A stretch of DNA of 64,000 nucleotides, taken from contig NZ_CP073343.1 of assembly GCF_024397855.1 (NCBI RefSeq), positions 3,224,001-3,288,000 on the forward strand, given 5' to 3'. The position numbers and the translations under genes are program-made. Shown here piece by piece: positions 45,446-56,972 of this stretch. Positions within the stretch are counted from its first letter, which is position 1; the number at the start of each line of letters is the position of its first letter. The notes beneath the pieces are model-generated. The model searched no databases, was not told the DNA's origin, and worked only from the letters and a program-made list of their open reading frames with translations. This stretch comes from Marinomonas rhizomae. GTDB taxonomy: Bacteria > Pseudomonadota > Gammaproteobacteria > Pseudomonadales > Marinomonadaceae.

Positions 45446-47432
45446 TTACCAGTTGGAATCCCCTGCATTAAGTTGGGGTGAGGATGGCGCGCCTCACTCC
45501 AACCAGTTTGACGATGTTTATTTTGACAAAGAGTCAGGACTGGAAGAAACACGCCACGTTTTTTTAAAAAACAATCAGTTAAGCGAACGCTGGGCATCAC
45601 TTCAAAAAAACGCCTTCGTGATTGCTGAAACAGGCTTTGGTACAGGGCTAAATTTTTTATGTGCATGGCAGGCTTTTTTAGTCGAGGCGGGCAGCGATAA
45701 ACAGTTGCACTTCATCTCGGTCGAAAAATATCCCATGACCAAAAGCATGCTGACTGACGCATTAAAAATGTGGCCATCTATAAGCCATTTTAGTCAGCAA
45801 CTAATCGATGCCTACCCAGAGGTGTGCCATGGCTTCCATCGCATTGAATTAGAACAAGGGCGAATCCAATTAACGCTTTGGTTTGGTGAAGCAGAAAACG
45901 GTTTCGCGGCGCTTGATGCAGACGTCGATGCTTGGTTTTTAGATGGTTTTGCACCAAGTAAAAACCCTGAAATGTGGTCTGATAACCTATTTCACCATAT
46001 CCATCGCCTTAGCCACCAAGGCACGACCTGCTCAACCTTTACCGCAGCAGGTATTGTACGTAGAGGGTTACAAAGCGTTGGCTTTGACGTGCGCAAAGTA
46101 AAAGGCTTTGGCCAGAAAAGAGAAATGACCGTTGGCGTTCTAAACACCACAACAGCCCCATTGACTGAACGCATGTCTCAGGGACAATCTTGGTTCAACC
46201 TTCGCCAAGATGACACTCAAGACATCACTAAGGTATTGGTCGTGGGTGCTGGACTAGCAGGTGCCAATACAGCTTACGCTCTTGCTAAACAAGGCATACA
46301 AGTCGAGGTATGGGAACAAGGTGACTGTATTGCTGGCGGCGCGTCAGGTAACCCTCAAGGAATGCTTTACCCTAAATTGGCTGCGCAGGACACACCCGTA
46401 AATCGTTTTTATCTATCCGCTTATCTACATGCGACTCGCTTATATTCCAGCCTAGATACAAACAAACAATTCTGGGACGCCTGCGGATTAATACAAATAC
46501 CGAAGCACGATAAAGAAGCCGAACGCTTTCAAAAGTTGCTCAATGAAAAGCTATACCCTGAAACTATTTTGCAAGCCTCAAAAGACAGAGAAGGCAGTTT
46601 ACTCTTACCGCTATCTGGCTGGGTCGTTCTGACAGAGCTTTGCAAGACTCTTTTGTCTCATGACAATATTAAGGTTTGCTTAAACACTAAGCTTGAAGAC
46701 CTTTCTGCCATCAAGACAAATGATCAAACTATTGGCTGGCAGGCTCGATCTGCCGATCTTAAAACTGACTTCTCTCATGTAGTGCTTTGTACAGCCAATG
46801 ACACCAAAGCCTTAGACATGACACCAAATATGCCAGACTATCCGATTCGGGGGCAAGTCTCGTTTATTGATATAGAAAAAGCCAAGTCAGCGTGCGAAGC
46901 CATGGGAGAATCTGCCGATAAAATAAATTTCGACAAAGTACTTTGTGAGTTTGGCTATGTTTCCCCGTCAATAAATGGCTTGCTGCATTTTGGCTCCACT
47001 TACGATCTAAAAGATCAAGATGGCCAAGTAAGAGAAGAAGGACACAAACGAAACTTAGCTATTTTGGAAAGCCTGCTTTTATTACCAAAAGAGACTTTTA
47101 ATAGTGAAGACTGCGGAGGACGAGTATCTTTTAGATGTGCTGTACCAGATTACACACCAATTGTTGGCCCTGTTCAATCGGAAGACATCTATCAGCAAGC
47201 TTACTCAAGCCTAACCAAGAACGCTAAATGGCAAAGCAATAACATTGCCGAGCCGATAAAGCAGCTCTATATCAATATTGGACATGGATCGAGAGGACTT
47301 ATTTCAACACCATTAAGCGGCAGTTATATCGCCAGCTTAATTACGGGAACTCCTTCTCCTTTAGAACAACAAGTAAGCCATAGACTGCACCCAAGCCGTT
47401 TTATCATTCGCGACCTAAGACGAAGCCTTTAA
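45435..47432 (+). CDS. mnmC: Bifunctional tRNA mnm5s2U biosynthesis protein MnmC
   Basis: This 665-residue enzyme finishes 5-methylaminomethyl-2-thiouridine at the tRNA wobble base. The N-terminal methyltransferase shows ETGFGTGLNFLCAW and DAWFLDGFAPSKNPEMW; the C-terminal FAD oxidoreductase shows VLVVGAGLAGANTAYAL, GGASGNPQGMLYPKLA and IGHGSRGLISTPLSG. I chose GTG 45435: the protein then starts MLTSYQLESPALSWGEDGAP as expected, with GAGAG eight bases before. Earlier starts would lie deep inside the cyclophilin gene. The oxidoreductase and methyltransferase act in order on the cmnm5 group. Confidence 0.92.
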   Translation: MLTSYQLESPALSWGEDGAPHSNQFDDVYFDKESGLEETRHVFLKNNQLSERWASLQKNAFVIAETGFGTGLNFLCAWQAFLVEAGSDKQLHFISVEKYPMTKSMLTDALKMWPSISHFSQQLIDAYPEVCHGFHRIELEQGRIQLTLWFGEAENGFAALDADVDAWFLDGFAPSKNPEMWSDNLFHHIHRLSHQGTTCSTFTAAGIVRRGLQSVGFDVRKVKGFGQKREMTVGVLNTTTAPLTERMSQGQSWFNLRQDDTQDITKVLVVGAGLAGANTAYALAKQGIQVEVWEQGDCIAGGASGNPQGMLYPKLAAQDTPVNRFYLSAYLHATRLYSSLDTNKQFWDACGLIQIPKHDKEAERFQKLLNEKLYPETILQASKDREGSLLLPLSGWVVLTELCKTLLSHDNIKVCLNTKLEDLSAIKTNDQTIGWQARSADLKTDFSHVVLCTANDTKALDMTPNMPDYPIRGQVSFIDIEKAKSACEAMGESADKINFDKVLCEFGYVSPSINGLLHFGSTYDLKDQDGQVREEGHKRNLAILESLLLLPKETFNSEDCGGRVSFRCAVPDYTPIVGPVQSEDIYQQAYSSLTKNAKWQSNNIAEPIKQLYINIGHGSRGLISTPLSGSYIASLITGTPSPLEQQVSHRLHPSRFIIRDLRRSL

Positions 47433-47448
47433 CATGGCACACTTTATT

Positions 47449-47480
47449 CACTGCATTGCTCATGAAAACGCAATGCAGTG
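47449..47480. terminator. Hairpin between mnmC and the unknown gene
   Basis: CACTGCATTGC and GCAATGCAGTG (11-base perfect arms) enclose ten bases. It lies 17 bases after the mnmC stop and 21 bases before the 3' end of the opposing gene. T-runs are weak on both sides, so it is a probable but not classical terminator. Confidence 0.5.
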
Positions 47481-47500
47481 ATGCATGCCACACTATTTCC

Positions 47501-47830
47501 TTATGACTCAAACAACTCACAAGCACTTGGAATGAGCTCAACGAATCGATTAGAAGTTTGAGGTCGGAATACATATCGATTAAGTTCTGGCAATAAAGCT
47601 CGTAACTTATCACTCAGTTGAAGCAAACTTGGATTAATTGGCTCATAAGGATAAACGTGATCCTGTAGGCTCAATTTATGCAATTCATCAAGTTCATCCT
47701 GCAATATGCCCTTCATCGCAAAAAAGCGATCTTTCTGATTAATATCATTGGTTTCCCAATAAGCATCGGAAAACGCAGTATTTAATTCATAAAAGATATG
47801 CAATGCATCAGCAACATTTTTTTTAGACAT
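47501..47830 (-). CDS. Hypothetical protein
   Basis: I do not recognise this 109-residue protein. It is soluble, helical and acidic (MSKKNVADALHIFYELNTAF, then QDELDELHKLSLQDH), with no signal peptide or cysteine pair. ATG 47830 is chosen because GGAG lies six bases before it. Codon use is like its neighbours, so it is probably real. It is convergent with mnmC and divergent from cysE, with about 105 bases between the starts. Confidence 0.6.
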   Translation of the reverse strand: MSKKNVADALHIFYELNTAFSDAYWETNDINQKDRFFAMKGILQDELDELHKLSLQDHVYPYEPINPSLLQLSDKLRALLPELNRYVFRPQTSNRFVELIPSACELFES

Positions 47831-47934
47831 ATTATCTCCATCTTTTTGAGCAATCTTCACATTGCCCCTTGTAATGTTTAACCCTAACCTTATAACCTAC
47901 ATTCTAAACGTGAATCGATATAGGTGAATACCCC

Positions 47935-48762
47935 TTGAGTACAACAATGCGTCATGCCGTGACTTCTGACAATTTATGGTCATCCTTACAGATGGAAGCA
48001 GAAAAGCTTGCCCAAGATGAACCTATTTTAGCCAGTTATTTCAACACCACTATTTTGCGCCATGAATCATTGTGTTCTGCTTTAAGCTTTTTACTCGCTA
48101 GTAAGCTAGACAGCATATCAATTCCCGCTATGGTATTACGAGAAGTATTCGAAGAAGCCATGGCAGATACTCACTCTGGCATTGTCAGATGCATCGAGCA
48201 AGATATTTTAGCGATAAAAGAAAGAGATGCCGCTTGCGACACTCTTACAACACCTTTGCTATTTTTTAAAGGCTTCCACGCCTTGCAAACTCATCGAGTA
48301 GCAAACTGGCTATGGAAAAACAACCGAAAAAGTTTAGCTTTGTACCTTCAGGGGCAAATGTCCATGGTGTTTAGTGTTGATATCCACCCTGCGGCAACAA
48401 TCGGCTGCGGTGTCATGTTAGATCATGCCACAGGCCTTGTGGTTGGCGAAACCTGTGTTATTGAAGACAACGTATCTATTTTGCAATCGGTTACTCTAGG
48501 CGGTACAGGTAAAGAGCACGGGGATCGTCACCCTAAGATTCGCACTGGTGTATTAATTGGCGCCGGGGCAAAAATCCTTGGCAACATTGAAATTGGCGAA
48601 GGGGCAAAAATTGGTGCAGGTAGCGTGGTGTTAGAAGCCGTAGAACATCACACTACAGTCGCTGGCGTTCCAGCAAAAGTAGTTGGTCGTAATATGGGAG
48701 AAGACCCATCAAGAGCCATGGATCACAATATCAATCATTGTGTTCGAGAGTGCACTGAATAG
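47935..48762 (+). CDS. cysE: Serine O-acetyltransferase
   Basis: This 275-residue enzyme acetylates L-serine with acetyl-CoA, the first step of cysteine synthesis. The N-terminal helical domain is seen (LASYFNTTILRHESLCSALSF), then the left-handed beta-helix of hexapeptide repeats (DIHPAATIGCGVMLDHATG, IGAGAKILGNIEIGEGAKIG) with the catalytic His/Asp region. A C-terminal tail contains no clear Ile end as used for CysK binding (it ends VRECTE). The start is TTG 47935 with AGGTGA eight bases upstream; ATG 47947 is a possible alternative. Confidence 0.92.
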   Translation: MSTTMRHAVTSDNLWSSLQMEAEKLAQDEPILASYFNTTILRHESLCSALSFLLASKLDSISIPAMVLREVFEEAMADTHSGIVRCIEQDILAIKERDAACDTLTTPLLFFKGFHALQTHRVANWLWKNNRKSLALYLQGQMSMVFSVDIHPAATIGCGVMLDHATGLVVGETCVIEDNVSILQSVTLGGTGKEHGDRHPKIRTGVLIGAGAKILGNIEIGEGAKIGAGSVVLEAVEHHTTVAGVPAKVVGRNMGEDPSRAMDHNINHCVRECTE

Positions 48763-48806
48763 CGAAACAGCAAAAGACTTTTACACGACGTTACAGTAGT
48801 CGTGCG

Positions 48807-48834
48807 CATTACGACCTCACATGAGGTCGTAATG
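48807..48834. terminator. 28-base palindrome shared by convergent cysE and yheU
   Basis: CATTACGACCTCA, two bases, and its exact complement form 13-base arms. It lies 45 bases after cysE and overlaps the last five codons and stop of yheU on the other strand. It has no long T-run. It probably ends or stabilises both transcripts while coding part of YheU. Confidence 0.5.
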
Positions 48835-49053
48835 ACTTAAGTCGCTCTTAGGAATCATCTTTATGGTTTCGCTCTCTGTATCAAATAACAGAACCGCTTC
48901 CCCGCTTCGCAACGATCGCAACGCCTGCTCGCGCTTTTGCGCTGCCGACAAATCATAATCGCCATAATCCGTGCCATCACGCGACACAATATCATCTAAA
49001 ATGGTTTCTAAGGTGTCCGACGCTAACGAATCATAAGGTATTAAAGTATCCAA
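48817..49053 (-). CDS. yheU: YheU-family protein (UPF0270)
   Basis: This 78-residue soluble protein fits the UPF0270 family: IPYDSLASDTLETILDDIV, then GTDYGDYDLSAAQKREQAL and LRSGEAVLLFDTESETIKMI. The function is unknown. The start is a TTG directly after the ligA stop, with GGAG eight bases upstream inside the ligA end, so translation is coupled to ligA. In other bacteria yheU sits elsewhere, so the pairing with ligA is a local feature. Confidence 0.8.
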   Translation of the reverse strand: MDTLIPYDSLASDTLETILDDIVSRDGTDYGDYDLSAAQKREQALRSLRSGEAVLLFDTESETIKMIPKSDLSHYDLM

Positions 49054-51108
<2,055 letters not shown>

Positions 51109-51133
51109 TTAATTCTTATGACAGGTCTAAAGC

Positions 51134-51159
51134 AACCAAGGCCCCTTAGGGCCTTGGTT
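51134..51159. terminator. Hairpin between zipA and ligA
   Basis: AACCAAGGCCC and GGGCCTTGGTT (11-base perfect arms) enclose four bases. It begins five bases after the zipA stop, in its direction of reading. No T-run follows, so it probably attenuates rather than stops transcription into ligA. Confidence 0.5.
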
Positions 51160-51163
51160 CGTA

Positions 51164-52204
51164 TTACTGTTTGTTGCGCATTAACCGGCGGCGCTCAAAA
51201 TCACGTATTCGTTGACGACAATGAGCAATGGTTTGATCGCTCATTGGAGAGCGTCGCTCATCACGCAACTCACCACCAAGGTTACGTACTAAGGTCTGAG
51301 CGGTTTCAAGCATAAAATCAAACGCTTTCATGCTATTTTTTGGACCAGGCAAGCCCATAAAGAAGCTTACGCCTGGGCAATCTGTTTCACCCATGGTGTC
51401 TAAATCGAATGTGCCCGGCTCAATGGCATTTGCCATACTGAACTGCACTCGACCGCGATCAAAACCATCTTCATGACGATGGAAAATATCCATTTCGCCA
51501 TAGCGCATTCCGCAATTCAAAATCAGTTGAAGCAATTCCATACCTGAGTAATTTTGCTCTTCAGGTGCAAAAATATTGATGACGATAACTTCTTCAATTT
51601 CCGCAACGCTATTATCTTCGTAATCACCTTCGTCAAGATCATCAACCACTCCGTTAGGCGTCACTTGATCAATATCAACCTCAGAATAATTACGCTCATA
51701 ATCTTCATCGACTTGACCGTCGTAATCATTCGATGTCTCTGTCACAAAGTCTAAATCAAGCTCATCTTGCTCGTAGTCTTGCTCATAAAAGCCATCATCA
51801 GAGTAGTTTTGCTCAGAGACAGCGGAATCGCCAAAGTCTCGCTCAGGCACTAAAGAAGCCAACTCATCAAGGTGCATTTCTTCATCTCGATCCAACTCGG
51901 GACCAGAATCCACTTTATGAGGAACATCCGTTAAAGGCGCTTTTGCGGTTTTTCTAGCATTCTCAAAGGCATTGATAATTGGATCATGCGACGATTTCAC
52001 TCGCTCCCCTGAAGGTATATTACCATATCCGACAGCAGAACCTTGACGCACAGGTACATCATCTGAATCATCTAGATCAGTGAAATCGTTATCTGCTTGG
52101 GCATATTCCTGCCCTTTTTTATACCGACGAAATCCATCTATGAGGATAACGACAATAATGACGACCCCAATCAAGATTAGCCACTCACGCAAGCTAAATT
52201 CCAT
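51164..52204 (-). CDS. zipA: Cell division protein ZipA
   Basis: This 346-residue protein anchors the FtsZ ring to the inner membrane. An N-terminal membrane segment (EWLILIGVVIIVVILIDGF) is followed by a basic stretch (RRYKKGQ), a long linker, and the C-terminal ZipA domain from about residue 205 (VINIFAPEEQNYSGMELLQL, GLPGPKNSMKAFDFML). The linker here is strongly acidic with repeated Asp-Tyr and Glu-Tyr (for example EQDYEQDELDLDFV) in place of the Pro/Gln-rich linker of E. coli. It is upstream of ligA. Confidence 0.9.
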   Translation of the reverse strand: MEFSLREWLILIGVVIIVVILIDGFRRYKKGQEYAQADNDFTDLDDSDDVPVRQGSAVGYGNIPSGERVKSSHDPIINAFENARKTAKAPLTDVPHKVDSGPELDRDEEMHLDELASLVPERDFGDSAVSEQNYSDDGFYEQDYEQDELDLDFVTETSNDYDGQVDEDYERNYSEVDIDQVTPNGVVDDLDEGDYEDNSVAEIEEVIVINIFAPEEQNYSGMELLQLILNCGMRYGEMDIFHRHEDGFDRGRVQFSMANAIEPGTFDLDTMGETDCPGVSFFMGLPGPKNSMKAFDFMLETAQTLVRNLGGELRDERRSPMSDQTIAHCRQRIRDFERRRLMRNKQ

Positions 52205-52269
52205 TACTTATTCCGATTTGCATCAATTAATGTTGTTCGTATTATCAAACGAAGCGGCCTAGGATTCAA

Positions 52270-53454
52270 TTACAAGGCGACCTTGATTACGAAAATCTCT
52301 TTATGATTTGTAAGTAAACCATGCTTTGTACCGATAATTCGACCTTTTGTAAGATCATTGTCATTAATATTCGCCAATTTAACCACTAAATCCACTTTAT
52401 CGACTTCTGCCAAGGTCTCCGTTGGCATTAAGGAATCGAGATTGGTTAACAAAATAGGCTGGGCTAAATCCTCAGGAAACACTCTTTGAATAGCAACGGG
52501 CATTTTTTGCCCTTTCACTACCGCATAAACCAACAACACATCGTCATTATGCCATGTCAACTTACTGGCATCCCACTCGATCTTAACCGCTAACTGATCG
52601 GTAATAATAGGTGCGACTTGCTGATAATCAATTCGACCTAATTCTCGGGCTTTACTGATCGCAGACAACAAGGCTAAACGCTCTGTTGAATGTCTACTGT
52701 AGCGGATCGCTTCCTGCCAAGCCAATACAGCCCCTAAATAATTTTGTTGCGAAAAATTTGCCACGCCTTTTAAGTCCAGCGCGGTGGCTTGGGTCGGTGC
52801 AACTTGTAAAATGGCGTCCACGACTTTTAACATTTTCGTTGAGCTTTGACCGCCATTGGCATAAAAAACTGCCTGCGCGTATTCCACCAGCAGGTTCACT
52901 CGATTCTCAGCATTTTTTGGTAATTTACCTAACGCAGTTTCAAATGCAAAAACAGCCTCTTGGTACTTTTCAGCACTGACATAATCCGTCGCTAGATAAT
53001 ACCAATCCTCAACTCTGCCATAGCGTTCACTGCGATATTTTAAAAAATCACTTACTTTCTGCGGAGTTAACTGTTGTGTTTGCAAATCTTGTGTAAAAAC
53101 AACCTCTTTTGAATAACCAATCTGCTGATAAAGACTAACACTGCCTAAAACAGCTACAACCACTACCGAAAGCATGACCCAGCGAGCAAAAAAAGTATCA
53201 TTTTTAAAAAAGCGTTTTTGTCCACCATCAACAGACTGCATTTCAGCATCAAGATCACGTAACAGCTGTGAAGATTCACTAGGCGTTAATCGCCCCGCTT
53301 CCTCTTCTTGCACAATTTCTTTTCGACGCACCAGCGCAAATGTCTGCGCACCTTTACCATTTAAACCACGATCAAAAGGACGAATCATGGAGCCAAAAAG
53401 ATACACTAGGCTCAACACTATCATAGTGGCCATCACCAAATACGCGACCATCAT
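52270..53454 (-). CDS. ccmI: Cytochrome c maturation protein CcmI
   Basis: This 394-residue protein is the apocytochrome c chaperone of the ligation complex. Two membrane segments are seen (MVAYLVMATMIVLSLVYLFG and WVMLSVVVVAVLGSVSLY), with a coiled region between them (VRRKEIVQEEEAGRLTPSESS). TPR-like repeats follow (YQEAVFAFETALGKLPKNAE and YLGAVLAWQEAIRYS), then a C-terminal beta region. It is last in the ccm operon, overlapping ccmH by four bases. Confidence 0.9.
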   Translation of the reverse strand: MMVAYLVMATMIVLSLVYLFGSMIRPFDRGLNGKGAQTFALVRRKEIVQEEEAGRLTPSESSQLLRDLDAEMQSVDGGQKRFFKNDTFFARWVMLSVVVVAVLGSVSLYQQIGYSKEVVFTQDLQTQQLTPQKVSDFLKYRSERYGRVEDWYYLATDYVSAEKYQEAVFAFETALGKLPKNAENRVNLLVEYAQAVFYANGGQSSTKMLKVVDAILQVAPTQATALDLKGVANFSQQNYLGAVLAWQEAIRYSRHSTERLALLSAISKARELGRIDYQQVAPIITDQLAVKIEWDASKLTWHNDDVLLVYAVVKGQKMPVAIQRVFPEDLAQPILLTNLDSLMPTETLAEVDKVDLVVKLANINDNDLTKGRIIGTKHGLLTNHKEIFVIKVAL

Positions 53455-53861
53455 AAATCCCGTCCTCGTCGTTTACGGCTTGTCATTACAACAGCGACAA
53501 AAGCCAGAAGCCCTATTCCAAGCAAAATAAATGGCCCATACCAAAGTAAAAAAGTGGCGGTCGAGTGCTGTGGGCGATACAAAACAAAAGAGCCATAACG
53601 CGCCACCATATAATCCACAATTTCCTGATCCGTTTTACCTTGCTCTATCATTTGATGGACAAGCTCCCGAAGATCAACAGCGATACCTGAACCTGAGTCC
53701 GCCAAGTTTTGATTCTGACATTTCGGGCAGCGTAATTCTTCAACCAAGCTTTGATAGCGGATTTTATTCAACTCTGAGCTAAAGGACATTTGCTCTTGCG
53801 CAAAAACAGATAGAGAAAAAGTCACCATGACAGATAAGAAAACACCTTTAATAAACATCAT
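53451..53861 (-). CDS. ccmH: Cytochrome c maturation protein CcmH
   Basis: This 136-residue thiol-reductase-like protein holds apocytochrome c reduced for heme ligation. A signal peptide opens it (MMFIKGVFLSVMVTFSLSVFA). The signature LRCPKCQNQNLADSGSGIA carries the redox cysteines, followed by VARYGSFVLYRP and one C-terminal membrane segment. The short length shows the CcmH/CcmI split form. It overlaps ccmG and ccmI by four bases. Confidence 0.93.
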   Translation of the reverse strand: MMFIKGVFLSVMVTFSLSVFAQEQMSFSSELNKIRYQSLVEELRCPKCQNQNLADSGSGIAVDLRELVHQMIEQGKTDQEIVDYMVARYGSFVLYRPQHSTATFLLWYGPFILLGIGLLAFVAVVMTSRKRRGRDL

Positions 53862-54367
53862 TTCATGTAGCCCTTTATTTCAGGCCAATTTTCAGCGTTA
53901 ATCACTCCCTGATGTCTATAAACAACCACCCCAGAACGATCAACAACAAAAGTTTCAGGCGCACCTGTCACGCCCATATCAACACCGAAGTTACCGATCT
54001 CATCCATTAATATGGCTTGATAAGGATTGCCTTTTTGCTCTAGCCATTGCTTTGCAGGCGCTTTCTCATCTTTGTAATCGATACCAATAATTGGCACCCC
54101 CGAATTCGCCAGCGTCATTAAAAAAGGATGCTCGACATGACAGGCAGGACACCAAGTTCCCCAGAAATTAATCAAATAAGGCGTATTCGGTAAATCCTCG
54201 TGTGTATAAATCTGATCATCTTTCAATGACACCAAGGTAAAGTCAGGCACTTTTTTTCCAACCAAGGCCGAAGGCATATACTGGGCATCTTTGCCAAGCT
54301 GCAAATAAAACACCACGCCTAGCACCAAAAAAACTGCCAACGGCATAAAAAACAGCAACTTGCGCAT
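53858..54367 (-). CDS. ccmG: Thiol:disulfide oxidoreductase CcmG (DsbE)
   Basis: This 169-residue membrane-anchored thioredoxin-like protein gives electrons to CcmH or the apocytochrome. One N-terminal membrane segment (LLFFMPLAVFLVLGVVFYL), the active site WGTWCPACHVEHP and the cis-proline region TGAPETFVVDRSG are seen. The charged insertion typical of CcmG (YKDEKAPAKQWLEQ) is present. It starts two bases after the ccmF stop. Confidence 0.93.
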   Translation of the reverse strand: MRKLLFFMPLAVFLVLGVVFYLQLGKDAQYMPSALVGKKVPDFTLVSLKDDQIYTHEDLPNTPYLINFWGTWCPACHVEHPFLMTLANSGVPIIGIDYKDEKAPAKQWLEQKGNPYQAILMDEIGNFGVDMGVTGAPETFVVDRSGVVVYRHQGVINAENWPEIKGYMK

Positions 54368-54369
54368 GG

Positions 54370-56316
54370 CTACACTCCTGCTCGTTTTCGATAACGTTTA
54401 TCTAATGCGGCTAACAAACCACCCGCCATCATCATCAAACCACCCAGCCAAATCCAACGCACAAAAGATTTCACGTAAATTCGTACGCCCCAAGCAGAAT
54501 CATCTAGCCTTTCGCCCAAGGAAACATACAGATCACGAGTAAACCCAGCATCCAGTGCCGCTTCCGTCATGACTTGCTGACGAGTGGAAAAGAAGCGTTT
54601 TTCTGGATGAAGAACAGCAACAGCTTCACCCGCTTCACCCGCTTTATAAGCCGTAAATTGCCCTTTGCTTGCCTCGTAATTTGGCCCTTGCACTTGCTCC
54701 ATTTGATCAAATTGAAATTCATAGCCTGCGATCGTTGCTTTATCCCCTGGCGATAATCGCAACATAGATTCATCACTATTTACGCTAACCAATACAACTC
54801 CTATCAGTGTCACCACCATGCCAAGATGAGCCAACAACATGCCGTAGTAATTTCTGGGCAGTTGTAGAGCACGAGGAATAATACCTTTTGTACCGGCAGA
54901 CACTTTTCCAAACCAATCAGAGAAAGCTAAGCACACCACCCAGAAAGCCACCACTAAACTCAACCAAGTGATAAAGCCAAACTCATAGCGATACACAACT
55001 AAACTGGCCAGCGAAATAGCGACGCCTGCTGCGACAGCACATACCTTAAAGAACACACTAAATTTCGTATAGTGCCATTTAGACAGTGGACCAATCGCCA
55101 TAAAGACCATCAGCAACAGCGCAATTGGTGTAAAAACGCTATTAAAATACGGCGCACCAACAGAAATTTTCCCTAGGTCTAATGCATCAAATATCAACGG
55201 ATACAAGGTACCTAACAAAACAGTAAGCGTCAGAACCGTTAGTAAGATGTTATTGAGCAGCAACCATGCTTCTCGCCCCGTGGCACCAAAAGACACAGAT
55301 GAACGCACCTCTGCCGCTCGGATCGCATATAACAACAAACTGCCACCAACAAGCACCAAGAGTAAAGCGAGAATAAAAATACCGCGAGTTGGGTCGGCCG
55401 CAAAAGAATGCACCGATGTTAATACCCCAGAGCGCACCAAAAATGCGCCAAGCAGAGAGAGACTAAATGTAAAAATTGCTAATAAGACCGTCCAGCTTTT
55501 AAAGACACCACGCTTTTCAGTCACAGCAAGGGAGTGCAGCAGCGCAGTTCCTGCTAACCAGGGCATAAAGGAAGCATTTTCAACAGGGTCCCAAAACCAC
55601 CAGCCTCCCCAACCTAATTCGTAATACGCCCACCAGCTCCCCAGAGTTATACCCAATGTCAGAAACGCCCACGATGCGGCCGTCCAAGGCCTAGCCCATC
55701 GCGCCCAAGACGCATTCAAATTACCGGTAATCAAAGCCGCTACAGCAAAAGCAAACGCGACAGAGAAGCCCACATAGCCCATATACAAAACAGGCGGATG
55801 AACAATCAAACCAAAATCCTGCAGCAGAGGATTTAAATCGCCACCATCTGGTGGCACATCGGGTAATAAACGAGCAAAAGGCGAAGAGGTAAAAATCAAG
55901 AAAGATAAAAAACCGACACTAACCATACCTAGCACAGCTAAAACAATAGGTCCGATATCGTCTGGAAGAGTTCTTATCTTTAACGCCACGGCTGAACACC
56001 AGCCAGACAAAATCAGCACCCAAAGCAATAATGATCCTTCGTGTCCGCCCCACAAGGCACTAAATTTATACCAAACAGGCAACTGACTATTTGAGTTTTG
56101 AGCCACATACAACACCGAAAAGTCGTCCGTTAAAAATGACCAACTCAAGGTGACAAAACTTACCAATACTAAGGTCGACATGATAAAAGTCAGTGGACGC
56201 GCAGTTTCCAGCAAAAGCCGATTGCCTTTCCAATATCCAATCAAAGGCACAGAGGCCAGCGACAAGGCAAAAAATAACGATAATATTAGCGAGAATTGAC
56301 CAATTTCAGGAAACAT
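54370..56316 (-). CDS. ccmF: Heme lyase subunit CcmF
   Basis: This 648-residue integral membrane protein attaches heme to apocytochrome c. It has more than 12 hydrophobic segments. The tryptophan-rich WWD signature is seen as GWGGWWFWDPVENASFMPWL, with VHPPVLYMGYVGFS upstream and WGGHEGSLLLWVLILS near the N-terminus, both with conserved histidines for heme. The length is normal. It follows ccmE by 12 bases. Confidence 0.95.
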   Translation of the reverse strand: MFPEIGQFSLILSLFFALSLASVPLIGYWKGNRLLLETARPLTFIMSTLVLVSFVTLSWSFLTDDFSVLYVAQNSNSQLPVWYKFSALWGGHEGSLLLWVLILSGWCSAVALKIRTLPDDIGPIVLAVLGMVSVGFLSFLIFTSSPFARLLPDVPPDGGDLNPLLQDFGLIVHPPVLYMGYVGFSVAFAFAVAALITGNLNASWARWARPWTAASWAFLTLGITLGSWWAYYELGWGGWWFWDPVENASFMPWLAGTALLHSLAVTEKRGVFKSWTVLLAIFTFSLSLLGAFLVRSGVLTSVHSFAADPTRGIFILALLLVLVGGSLLLYAIRAAEVRSSVSFGATGREAWLLLNNILLTVLTLTVLLGTLYPLIFDALDLGKISVGAPYFNSVFTPIALLLMVFMAIGPLSKWHYTKFSVFFKVCAVAAGVAISLASLVVYRYEFGFITWLSLVVAFWVVCLAFSDWFGKVSAGTKGIIPRALQLPRNYYGMLLAHLGMVVTLIGVVLVSVNSDESMLRLSPGDKATIAGYEFQFDQMEQVQGPNYEASKGQFTAYKAGEAGEAVAVLHPEKRFFSTRQQVMTEAALDAGFTRDLYVSLGERLDDSAWGVRIYVKSFVRWIWLGGLMMMAGGLLAALDKRYRKRAGV

Positions 56317-56328
56317 AAACAGCCTACA

Positions 56329-56796
56329 TTAATAAGTATATTGCGCAGATGCTGCGCTCTCGTCAGTCGAACTTTGAGCACTTTTCAATGCTTCTGTAAT
56401 TTCTGGCGGCATGTATTTTTCATCATGTTTAGCCAAGACTTCAGTGGCTTCAAACACTCCATCATTATTGAGCTTGCCCTGAGCCACAATACCCTGACCT
56501 TCTCGAAACAAGTCAGGCAGAATTCCCCGATACTCTATGGTGACTTTGTGCTGGAAATCGGTCACATCAAATGCAACCGCTAAGGTGTCAGGGTTACGCT
56601 TTACACTGTCTTTTACTACCATGCCGCCCGCACGAATATTGGCATTTCTTGGGGCTTCACCCATAGCAATTTGGGATGGAGAGAAAAATAGATTAATATT
56701 TTGCTGCAAGGCATACATGACCAAGCCAACCGCGGCGCTCAATATCAACACAATAGCTGTTATCACTATCAGCCGTTTTTTTCTTACTGGATGCAT
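56329..56796 (-). CDS. ccmE: Periplasmic heme chaperone CcmE
   Basis: This 155-residue protein carries heme covalently from CcmC to CcmF. One N-terminal membrane anchor is seen ([22 protein letters not shown]), an OB-fold ([47 protein letters not shown]) and the heme-binding histidine in [12 protein letters not shown]. The start codon overlaps the ccmD stop by one base. Confidence 0.94.
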   Translation of the reverse strand: MHPVRKKRLIVITAIVLILSAAVGLVMYALQQNINLFFSPSQIAMGEAPRNANIRAGGMVVKDSVKRNPDTLAVAFDVTDFQHKVTIEYRGILPDLFREGQGIVAQGKLNNDGVFEATEVLAKHDEKYMPPEITEALKSAQSSTDESAASAQYTY

Positions 56797-56972
56797 TAGC
56801 GGGTTTGATTCCTCAAAAAGCGTTTATGTAACGTATCTCGTGTTTTTCGACGGGCCGATAAGGTATTCCAAACTAACCAAGCTAACGCCAAAGCGCTAAA
56901 GCCATAAGCCGACCAAACATAGACACCGTGTGTTCCCATCGACAAAAACGCTGACACACTGTCAAAAGCCAT
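56796..56972 (-). CDS. ccmD: Heme exporter protein CcmD
   Basis: This 58-residue protein stabilises the CcmABC complex that frees holo-CcmE. I translated the minus strand between ccmC and ccmE: it reads [20 protein letters not shown], then a membrane segment ([16 protein letters not shown]) and a basic cytoplasmic tail ([15 protein letters not shown]). The MGxHGxYVWxAY pattern is diagnostic. The start overlaps the ccmC stop by 11 bases and the stop overlaps the ccmE start by one, so all are coupled. Confidence 0.93.
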   Translation of the reverse strand: MAFDSVSAFLSMGTHGVYVWSAYGFSALALAWLVWNTLSARRKTRDTLHKRFLRNQTR

